6,225 nucleotides of DNA from an uncultured Aliterella sp. (lineage in GTDB: Bacteria; Cyanobacteriota; Cyanobacteriia; Cyanobacteriales; Chroococcidiopsidaceae): the NCBI GenBank assembly GCA_905479905.1, contig CAJQOK010000375.1:1-6225 (forward strand). The letters are read 5' to 3'. The position numbers and the translations under genes were made by a program. Positions 1 to 4,805 of this stretch are shown here, one piece after another. The notes beneath the pieces were generated by a model. It did no database searches. It was given only the letters and a program-made list of their open reading frames with translations, and had not been told where the DNA came from. The first letter of the stretch is position 1. Each line of letters opens with the position of its first letter.

Positions 1-29
1 TGTGTTTGAGAAATTCATCAGAATAGATA

Positions 30-180
30 ATTGGGAATTGGGAATTGGTCATTGGTCATTGGTCATTGGAATTATCCATTACCTATTATCCATTACCCAT
101 TACCCATTACCCATTACCCATTACCCATTACCCATTACCTATTATCCATTACCCATTACCCATTACCTATTACCCATTAC
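30..180. repeat. Heptanucleotide short tandem repeat array (STRR)
   Basis: This is a two-part array with a strict 7-base period. Bases 30-71 hold six units: ATTGGGA twice, ATTGGTC three times, then ATTGGAA. After four junction bases, bases 76-180 hold fifteen unbroken units: twelve CCATTAC, two CTATTAT (83 and 139) and one CTATTAC (167). The left part resembles a diverged reverse complement of the right part (ATTGGTC against ATGGGTA, 5 of 7 bases), so the whole looks like an imperfect inverted repeat. The two CTATTAT units lie exactly eight units apart, which suggests block duplication inside the array. Short heptamer repeats of this kind are well known in cyanobacterial genomes. The plus strand of the right part contains no stop codon in any frame, so the long peptide-repeat reading frames across it are artefacts. 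Confidence 0.93.
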
Positions 181-863
181 CCTTTATAACGTTGAGCAAG
201 GATAAATTCAGCTACTTGCAAATCTACGGGAGTAGTAATTTTGAGGTTTGTTTCTTCCCCTTCAACTATTTGTACTGGCAATCCGCACCTTTCAAATAAA
301 GCCGCATCGTCTGTAACTTCCCAGCCTTGAGACAACCCAAAGTCGTGGCATTGTTTCAGCAATTTAACATCAAAAGCTTGGGGAGTTTGCGCCGCCCATA
401 GTTGCCGCCTGTCGGGGGTACTTTGAATTAATCTATTTTCATCTACAACTTTGATTGTGTCTTTGACTGTTACCGCCGCAACTAATCCTTGACAATGGGC
501 GATCGCTCTAGCACACCGATCTATTAATTCGGGTGTAGCCAAACATCTCGCCCCATCGTGAATTAATACTCTTTCTGCGGTAGCTGGTAGCGCCTGCAAG
601 CCGTTATAAACCGATTCTTGACGGGTAGCGCCACCGTAGACGATCTCTACCTCCTTAGTTACTGATAGCTCTGCTAAAATTTCTTTAATAAATTCCTCAT
701 CGTTGGGTTGGGCAATGATGCCGATCCAATGGATGCTCTGAGACGCTTGGGCGGCGATTATTGTCCAAGTAAGTAGAGGTTTTGAGCGCAAGGTTAAAAG
801 TAACTTGTTGCGCTCACTGCCCATTCTACGCCCCATTCCGGCGGCGGGAATTAATAAGTGCAT
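177..863 (-). CDS. ispD: 2-C-methyl-D-erythritol 4-phosphate cytidylyltransferase (IspD)
   Basis: IspD joins CTP and 2-C-methyl-D-erythritol 4-phosphate to make CDP-methylerythritol, the third step of the MEP pathway, which feeds carotenoids, the phytol tail of chlorophyll and quinones. It is cytosolic. The 228-residue length is normal for the family. The nucleotide-binding start PAAGMGRRMG lies at residues 6-15, with the basic residues R13 and K20 that handle CTP phosphates. HDGAR is at 102-106 (HDAAR in many bacteria), VKDTIK at 133-138, TPDR at 149-152, TPQAF at 160-164, TDDA at 184-187, and NLKIT at 206-210, whose lysine matches the conserved substrate-binding lysine. The ATG at 863 gives the expected MHLLIPAAG start. 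No good Shine-Dalgarno sequence lies close upstream. The last glycine codon and the TAA stop overlap the final unit of the heptamer array. It is divergent from the glycosyltransferase gene. Identification is firm. Confidence 0.96.
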   Translation of the reverse strand: MHLLIPAAGMGRRMGSERNKLLLTLRSKPLLTWTIIAAQASQSIHWIGIIAQPNDEEFIKEILAELSVTKEVEIVYGGATRQESVYNGLQALPATAERVLIHDGARCLATPELIDRCARAIAHCQGLVAAVTVKDTIKVVDENRLIQSTPDRRQLWAAQTPQAFDVKLLKQCHDFGLSQGWEVTDDAALFERCGLPVQIVEGEETNLKITTPVDLQVAEFILAQRYKG

Positions 864-894
864 TCTGCTTTGGTTTTTAGAAATAACTCCCCTA

Positions 895-911
895 GCGCGA
901 TCGCGCCCGGG
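895..911. other. Extended HIP1 palindrome plus adjacent CCCGGG
   Basis: GCGCGATCGCGC (895-906) is a perfect 12-base palindrome built around the cyanobacterial HIP1 octamer GCGATCGC, and it overlaps a second palindrome, CCCGGG (906-911). It lies in the spacer between divergent ispD and the glycosyltransferase gene. HIP1 is abundant in many cyanobacterial genomes, so this is first of all a signature of the organism. A role in either promoter is not shown. Confidence 0.75.
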
Positions 912-917
912 AAACTG

Positions 918-945
918 CTGACAATTAATTATTGTTTCAAATAAG
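918..945 (+). promoter_or_regulatory. Candidate sigma70-type promoter for the GT9 gene
   Basis: CTGACA (918-923) matches the -35 consensus at 5 of 6 bases. A 16-base AT-rich spacer leads to AATAAG (940-945), which matches the -10 at only 4 of 6. Transcription would start near base 952, giving a leader of about 40 bases before the ATG at 992. In that leader CTCCT (954-958) can pair with AGGAG (965-969). The AGGAG lies 22 bases from the start codon, too far to act as a normal ribosome binding site. The -10 is weak, so this is tentative. Confidence 0.3.
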
Positions 946-991
946 TAGCAGTTCTCCTAGAATAAGGAGCGAGTAATAATAAAGAAATATT

Positions 992-1924
992 ATGCGAATA
1001 GTAGCCTTAGTTCCTGGCAAAATTGGCGATCAAATTTTATTTTTTCCTACCCTGGACAATTTAAAAAGAGTTTATCCCGACGCGCAAATAGATGTGGTAG
1101 TCGAACCAAGTTCCAAAGCTGCCTATCGAGTATGTAAGTCTGTCACTGACGCGATCGCCTTTGATTTTAAAGATCGTAATAGTCTGGCTGACTGGGGCAA
1201 TTTAATCGGTTTGCTGCGCGATCGCGAATACGACATTGCTATCTCTCCCCAATCTCAGTTTTTGTTAAATCTATTATTATGGCTTACGGGTATTCCTACT
1301 CGTGTGGGCTACAAAGGCAACGGTTCATTCTTTTTGACTGACACCGTTTTACTAAAATCACAACAACAACCTGCCGCTAGGTATCACGATTTGCTACAAG
1401 GGTTGGGTAAAAATTCCCCAGTTTCCCCACTAAATATCAATGTACCTTCCTCGGACATTACCTGGTCTGAAAAAGAACAACAACGTTTAGGCATTAACGA
1501 AAGCGGTTACGTGGCTGTTTACGATAGTCAATCTCCTGATGTTGATTCAACTTATCCTGTTACTTTTTGGCAGCAAATTGTCAAATCTTTGCAGGAAAAA
1601 CAACCAAATATACCTGTAGTAGTCATAAAAGATGCAAATAACGAGCTTTTTGTCAAGTCAATGTTGACATTTTTCCCTAATCTCAAAGTCATGTTTCCTA
1701 CAGATGTGGGCAAGTTAGCGGCAGCGATCGCATCGGCAAATTTGCTAATATGTACCGACAGTGCGCCAATGTATCTAGCTTTAGCAGTCCAAACTTATAC
1801 CGTTGCTTTAGTTGAAACATCACAAACGTTACAAAGCGAAGTCTTTATTGTAGTGACTTCGCCAACAGGAAAAATAGCTGATATTTCGCCACAAAGTATT
1901 ATGCAGCGTATTTGGGGACAGTAA
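992..1924 (+). CDS. Glycosyltransferase family 9 (heptosyltransferase-like) protein
   Basis: This 310-residue protein has the two-Rossmann GT-B layout of family 9, whose known members (such as the LPS heptosyltransferases) move a sugar from a nucleotide donor onto a cell-surface glycan. The start MRIVALVPGKIGDQILFFPTL is the classic family opening, with GDQIL at residues 12-16, and fixes the ATG at 992. Residues 84-100 are hydrophobic, followed by IPTRVGYKG (101-109). The donor-side signature is ANLLICTDSAPMYLALA (249-265), corresponding to the usual DSGPMH-type motif. Here an alanine replaces the glycine and a tyrosine replaces the histidine, and the glycine-rich stretch that normally follows is poorly kept. 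I recall similar cyanobacterial GT9 proteins of this length, but their acceptor is unknown to me. No LPS or polysaccharide genes stand next to it, so the substrate cannot be guessed and loss of activity is possible. Confidence 0.88.
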   Translation: MRIVALVPGKIGDQILFFPTLDNLKRVYPDAQIDVVVEPSSKAAYRVCKSVTDAIAFDFKDRNSLADWGNLIGLLRDREYDIAISPQSQFLLNLLLWLTGIPTRVGYKGNGSFFLTDTVLLKSQQQPAARYHDLLQGLGKNSPVSPLNINVPSSDITWSEKEQQRLGINESGYVAVYDSQSPDVDSTYPVTFWQQIVKSLQEKQPNIPVVVIKDANNELFVKSMLTFFPNLKVMFPTDVGKLAAAIASANLLICTDSAPMYLALAVQTYTVALVETSQTLQSEVFIVVTSPTGKIADISPQSIMQRIWGQ

Positions 1925-1930
1925 AAAAAG

Positions 1931-1950
1931 AGACGCGGAAATCCGCGTCT
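1931..1950. terminator. Perfect 8-bp hairpin after the GT9 gene
   Basis: AGACGCGG (1931-1938) and CCGCGTCT (1943-1950) form a perfect GC-rich stem around the four-base loop AAAT, six bases after the glycosyltransferase stop codon. Its position suits termination of that gene. The only uninterrupted tract is on the wrong side: seven A residues at 1923-1929, which read as a T run only for transcription on the minus strand. On the plus strand the bases after the stem (ACTTGTTAAT) are a weak T tract. It is therefore either a poor terminator, one that mainly blocks antisense transcription from the right, or a dispersed palindromic repeat. Confidence 0.55.
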
Positions 1951-2192
1951 ACTTGTTAATAGTTATCAACAACTAGGGTTGTATTGTTGGAATTACGATA
2001 TTTTTTGATAGCTTTTATACCCTTAACATTGTTGGAACAATTATCTCTAGTCGCGGCGCGGCTTTGCTTGTCAGTTAGCTATTTCTTGCATACGCAGGTT
2101 TTAAAATTAACTAATTTTTTCGGTGTTGCTGAAAGTGTGATGATTTTTTCTTTTTGCAATCCTGTCTCCTCCCCATTCCTACCCTATTAGGA
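1951..2192. other. Intergenic stretch with no supported gene
   Basis: Nothing here looks like a convincing gene. The longest open frame (1984-2190, plus) starts with TTG, lacks a ribosome binding site, ends in a low-quality proline/serine tail and matches no family I know. The visible structure is limited to ATTGTTGGAA occurring twice (1983-1992 and 2028-2037), the second copy being part of the inverted repeat ATTGTTGGAACAAT (2028-2041), and a GC-rich patch CGCGGCGCGG near 2052-2061 that stands out from the AT-rich surroundings. Confidence 0.5.
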
Positions 2193-2240
2193 ATTGTTCA
2201 TTGAAATTACCCATTACCCATTACCAATTACCAATTACCC
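2193..2240. repeat. Second, shorter and decayed heptamer-repeat element
   Basis: ATTGTTC and ATTGAAA (2193-2206) are followed by five 7-base units from 2206: ATTACCC, ATTACCC, ATTACCA, ATTACCA, ATTACCC; the two parts share base 2206. The order of parts is the same as in the array at 30-180: ATTGG-type units, a short TTA junction, then CCATTAC-type units. Over the junction, bases 58-83 and 2193-2218 differ at only three of 26 positions. The two loci are therefore copies of one element, with this one shortened and more mutated. It lies in the spacer between the glycosyltransferase and carotenoid-protein genes. Confidence 0.88.
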
Positions 2241-2261
2241 ATTCAGCAACGCCATTTTTTC

Positions 2262-2299
2262 TACATCTATCTTTAGATACGACTTATACATCTATCTTT
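2262..2299 (+). promoter_or_regulatory. 13-base direct repeat upstream of the carotenoid protein gene
   Basis: TACATCTATCTTT occurs twice, at 2262-2274 and 2287-2299, exactly 25 bases apart start to start. It lies about 80-115 bases before the ATG of the helical carotenoid protein. Two perfect 13-base copies in a short control region could be tandem sites for a regulator, although a simple local duplication would look the same. Further down, TTAGGT (2316-2321) and ACCTAA (2332-2337) form an inverted repeat with a 10-base loop, and GGTTAA (2305-2310) with TTAACC (2329-2334) forms another. No known operator is recognised. Confidence 0.4.
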
Positions 2300-2341
2300 T
2301 GCAGGGTTAATTTAGTTAGGTGGGTTGATTAACCTAAGTCG

Positions 2342-2370
2342 TTGACTCTCAATACAAACATTCAGATATT
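2342..2370 (+). promoter_or_regulatory. Candidate promoter giving a near-leaderless HCP transcript
   Basis: TTGACT (2342-2347, 5 of 6 to the -35 consensus), a 17-base spacer, and GATATT (2365-2370, 4 of 6 to the -10) make a plausible sigma70-type promoter. Transcription would begin around base 2377, next to the ATG at 2378. The mRNA would be leaderless or nearly so, which fits the lack of any Shine-Dalgarno sequence. It also argues against translation from the in-frame TTG at 2342, which is part of the proposed -35 box. This rests on pattern matching alone. Confidence 0.33.
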
Positions 2371-2377
2371 TTTAGCT

Positions 2378-2833
2378 ATGACCTTTGCTACCGACGATAA
2401 CACAAAGCAATCTTTAGAAACGTTCAAGAGCTTTGACACTGATACTCAATTAGCCATTCTTTGGTTTGGTTATCTCGATCTCAAAGATAAACTAAATCCT
2501 GGCAACTCTGCCTCGGCTCAAGATAGTGCTGGAGCGTTTTATGATCGCATTAAAGCCATGCCTCAAGACCAACAATTGCAGGCGCAGCGAGACATTGCTA
2601 GCGGCACAGCGTCTGATATTAGCCACAGCTACACTGCCCTAAGTTCTAGCGGTAGATTAGATGTATGGTTGCGTTTAGCTCAAGGTATGGAGGAAGGCGT
2701 AATTATTCAAGTACCTTCAGACTATCAATTGCCTTCAAATACTGATGAGTTTGTTAATCAAATCAAACAACTCGACTTTGAACAACGCATTAATTTTATG
2801 CGGAGTTTAGTAGTTGAAATGGGTGCTAAATAG
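2378..2833 (+). CDS. Helical carotenoid protein (OCP N-terminal domain homologue)
   Basis: This 151-residue protein is a stand-alone version of the carotenoid-binding N-terminal domain of the orange carotenoid protein (Carot_N family). Such helical carotenoid proteins bind a keto-carotenoid and, depending on clade, quench phycobilisome excitation or singlet oxygen. Aligned by eye to OCP, LAILWFGYLDL (residues 25-35) matches LALIWFAYLEM, placing W29 and Y32 at the positions of OCP W41 and Y44, which pack on the carotenoid ring. W97 in GRLDVWLRLAQGMEEG matches W110. R142 near the C-terminus matches R155, which in OCP bridges to the C-terminal domain. The protein stops right after this domain; linker and NTF2-like C-terminal domain are absent, and no partner CTD homologue is in the window. 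I chose the ATG at 2378 because the family start fits there, rather than a TTG 36 bases upstream. I cannot assign the HCP clade. Confidence 0.92.
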   Translation: MTFATDDNTKQSLETFKSFDTDTQLAILWFGYLDLKDKLNPGNSASAQDSAGAFYDRIKAMPQDQQLQAQRDIASGTASDISHSYTALSSSGRLDVWLRLAQGMEEGVIIQVPSDYQLPSNTDEFVNQIKQLDFEQRINFMRSLVVEMGAK

Positions 2834-2852
2834 CAAATAATTGTATTGTAAG

Positions 2853-2881
2853 GATAGAGAACTTAAAGTTCTCTATCTTTT
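2853..2881 (+). terminator. Intrinsic terminator of the carotenoid protein gene
   Basis: GATAGAGAAC (2853-2862) pairs perfectly with GTTCTCTATC (2868-2877) around the loop TTAAA, followed at once by TTTT (2878-2881). It starts 20 bases after the HCP stop codon. The reverse direction has only a weak T tract, so it serves the plus strand first. It could also slow transcription leaving the convergent SirB1-type gene, whose stop codon is at 2917. Confidence 0.85.
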
Positions 2882-2916
2882 GAACACTGCGTTATGCTTC
2901 AAGAGAAAATAGATAA

Positions 2917-3741
2917 TCAACTATTGCTATCTAACTGCTTTAATAAGCGGCGAATTACCGGAGCATCTTGAGCATTAGGAACTTCTTGCAAATAAGTTTC
3001 AAAATCTTTGACTGCGGCTACCCAACGACCAATTTGATAATAGATTAAACCGCGATCGCGTACTTCTACAATAGCATTAGGAAATAACATCAAAATGCGC
3101 TCGACGGCAGCTAAAGCTTTTTCTAATTTTTGATTATTGAGATAAATTAGTTTTAAGTTGCTTAACAGTCGGGCTAAAAACTGCCGATTTGTTAAAGGGG
3201 CTAAAAATTCAGGTTGCATAGTTACGGGTTCACCGTAAAGCTTTGTTATACGTTCTTGACAATCGTTAAAAAACAGCACTTCTCCGCGATTAAAAGGATC
3301 GACAAATACATCCATTTCGGCAATTTGGGGACGAATTATAAAATGTCCCGGCATCCCTACACCTACCATAGGAAATTTAATTCGTTTGGCGATTTCTAAG
3401 TAGATTAGCGATAGAGTAATTGGAATTCCTAGTCGTCGGTCGAGGGCATCGTTTAAAAAACTATTACGCGGATCGTAATAGTCGGCAACATTACCCTTAA
3501 AACCCAACTCATCGTACAAGTAACTGTTAATAGTTTGAATAATTTTTAGAGGATAATTCTGCGTTGGTAAGCGTTCTATTACTTCCAATGCCATAGTATC
3601 TAAAGTATTAAAATGCTTAATTACATCCAGGTGGGGATATTCTTCTTGAGCAATATATAGTGCAGATAGTGCTAAATCGATTTGCTCGTCTGGTTGATTA
3701 ATTTCTTGCTGAAAGTATTGCCGCGATCGCAAATCACTCAT
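2917..3741 (-). CDS. SirB1-family transglutaminase-like / TPR protein
   Basis: This 274-residue protein belongs to the SirB1 (YchA-like) family: a transglutaminase-like core followed by tetratricopeptide-type helices. The core includes NVADYYDPRNSFLNDALDRRLGIPITLSLIYLEIAKR (residues 84-120), GMPGHFIIRP (129-138) with the histidine of the transglutaminase triad (H133), and VDPFN (147-151) with the aspartate (D148). Where a true transglutaminase has its nucleophilic cysteine, this protein reads GIPIT, as its relatives do, so it is probably not a catalytic transglutaminase. Residues 192-258 form TPR-like helix pairs, with the typical pattern around ALAAVERILMLFPN and AAVKDFETYLQEVPN, suited to protein contacts. 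No signal peptide or membrane segment is seen, so it should be cytosolic. The biochemical role of the family is not established. The ATG at 3741 has no clear ribosome binding site. Confidence 0.88.
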   Translation of the reverse strand: MSDLRSRQYFQQEINQPDEQIDLALSALYIAQEEYPHLDVIKHFNTLDTMALEVIERLPTQNYPLKIIQTINSYLYDELGFKGNVADYYDPRNSFLNDALDRRLGIPITLSLIYLEIAKRIKFPMVGVGMPGHFIIRPQIAEMDVFVDPFNRGEVLFFNDCQERITKLYGEPVTMQPEFLAPLTNRQFLARLLSNLKLIYLNNQKLEKALAAVERILMLFPNAIVEVRDRGLIYYQIGRWVAAVKDFETYLQEVPNAQDAPVIRRLLKQLDSNS

Positions 3742-4220
3742 AGTTTAGGTCTTGCCTACTTAAGTATTTAAACTTGTTTTTTGTATTAAAAAAATTTAAT
3801 CGGAGCGTAATAAAAAATGATTACATCTCTTACTCTCTTTCCTACACCGCAGTAATTACTTATTTTATTCTCTGCGTTTATATTGTTTTTGAGTCAAACA
3901 TACTACAAGTTTACAATCTTTAGCTATATTGAAACCGCTTGTCAGACAATACTGCGTAATTTTCCCCGCCGACATTACCTAATATGTTGCTTATTATAGC
4001 AGTTTATTAATAATAAATAACTCTAGCTAAAGCCGAATAATTAATTATACAAATGGTTAATTATAGACTATCACTAAAAGTATTAAATCCCCCTAGGGGA
4101 AATATATAAGTTATGAAAGTCGATTTTGGATTAGCTAGAGGTGTAGAATATAAATTGCATTTATGTAAAAGGTTACTGCTACTAATTGCATCAAATTTTA
4201 CTAAATAGGCTGATTTTTTG
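3742..4220. other. AT-rich divergent intergenic region
   Basis: About 480 bases between two divergent genes, strongly AT-rich, with no convincing gene. Two short perfect palindromes stand out: TACTTAAGTA (3757-3766), 16 bases before the SirB1-type start codon, and CCCCTAGGGG (4090-4099), a GC island in AT-rich surroundings. TTAATTATA occurs twice (4041-4049 and 4057-4065). A 31-codon open frame (4113-4208, plus) is discussed under findings. I see no tRNA, rRNA or riboswitch fold. A promoter for the minus-strand gene must lie here but is not clear by eye. Confidence 0.5.
4126..4154 (+). promoter_or_regulatory. Candidate sigma70-type promoter for the PSI accumulation factor gene
   Basis: TTGGAT (4126-4131, 4 of 6 to the -35 consensus) is followed by a 17-base spacer and TATAAA (4149-4154, 5 of 6 to the -10). 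The predicted start near base 4161 would give a leader of about 60 bases before the ATG at 4221. The palindrome CCCCTAGGGG lies about 27 bases upstream of the -35 and could be a regulator site. In a region this AT-rich, TATA-like boxes arise easily, so confidence is moderate. Confidence 0.42.
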
Positions 4221-4805
4221 ATGAATTTTCTCAAAATAAAATTGACTTTTCTTAAGCAATATCTAACTTTCGCTCTGATGTTAATGATGTGCTTATTATT
4301 ACTAGGAACGCCAACAGCCAACGCAGAGATCAATACAGATCGCTTTGAAGGTAATATATTTGTGTTGTATGCGGGTAATGGCTCCTTAGTGCCTTCTAAA
4401 GTCACCTTAGCGGAGTCTATAGCCGGAGCAAGACCGACAATATTAGTTTATTATGTTGATGACAGTAGCGATTGTAAGCTGTATGCGATCACTGTTTCTA
4501 ATATGCAAGCTTTTTACGGGCGAGTCGCCGATATCATCCCTGTAAATGTGGATGCAATTCCCGTACAAAGCAGCTATAAGCCTACAGAGGCAGGTTACTA
4601 TTACAAAGATATCGTGCCTCAAGTGGTGATATTAGATAAGTCGGGTAAGGTAGTATTTGATCGGCAAGGACAAGTACCCTACGAACAGGTCGATGATAAG
4701 TTGCGCCAAGTATTTAACCTGCTACCGCGTGAGGAATCTAAAGAATTGAAGTTGCGTCCAGTCAACGAATTTAATAACGAGCTAGTTGAGCAATCGACAA
4801 AGTAG
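4221..4805 (+). CDS. Thylakoid photosystem I accumulation factor-like protein, thioredoxin fold
   Basis: This 194-residue protein resembles the family annotated as thylakoid membrane photosystem I accumulation factor, which I recall from cyanobacterial genomes. Residues 1-35 form an export signal: lysines at 5, 7 and 12, a hydrophobic run at 14-28, and a cleavage site PTANA-EI after A35, so the mature protein should lie in the thylakoid lumen or periplasm. The mature part has a thioredoxin-like outline: strand PTILVYYVDD (72-81), then SSDCK (82-86) where a redox CXXC would stand, and IVPQVVILDKSGKVV (131-145) with the proline before the next strand. Only one cysteine (C85) remains there, so a two-cysteine oxidoreductase reaction is not possible. 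RFEGNIFVLYAGNGSLVP (41-58) and GYYYKD (125-130) are typical of the family. I prefer the ATG at 4221 over the TTG just before it. No Shine-Dalgarno is seen. The end overlaps egtD. Confidence 0.8.
   Translation: MNFLKIKLTFLKQYLTFALMLMMCLLLLGTPTANAEINTDRFEGNIFVLYAGNGSLVPSKVTLAESIAGARPTILVYYVDDSSDCKLYAITVSNMQAFYGRVADIIPVNVDAIPVQSSYKPTEAGYYYKDIVPQVVILDKSGKVVFDRQGQVPYEQVDDKLRQVFNLLPREESKELKLRPVNEFNNELVEQSTK

Noticed and set aside
76..180. CRISPR array
   Set aside because: The units are 7 bases long and directly adjacent, with no spacers of unique sequence.
2..299. Plus-strand open frames with a repeating HYPLPIT-type peptide
   Set aside because: They are translations of the CCATTAC array: three heptamers give seven codons, and the repeat has no stop on this strand. 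There is no ribosome binding site, and one frame runs antisense into ispD.
1984..2190. 68-codon plus-strand open frame with hydrophobic stretches
   Set aside because: It has a TTG start, no ribosome binding site, no recognisable family, poor composition at its end and AT-rich intergenic character. I treat it as chance.
2342..2377. N-terminal extension of the carotenoid protein from TTG at 2342
   Set aside because: The extra residues (MTLNTNIQIFLA) do not match the family start, the upstream sequence lacks a ribosome site, and the TTG falls within the best -35 box.
3214..3399. 61-codon plus-strand open frame
   Set aside because: It is wholly antisense to the well-supported SirB1-type gene and has no family match.
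4218..4220. TTG at 4218 as start of the PSI accumulation factor
   Set aside because: It is immediately followed by ATG at 4221; the ATG is the more likely start, and the difference is one residue.
4061..4405. 114-codon minus-strand open frame
   Set aside because: It overlaps the promoter region and the signal peptide and early mature part of the PSI accumulation factor gene on the other strand. No domain is recognisable.
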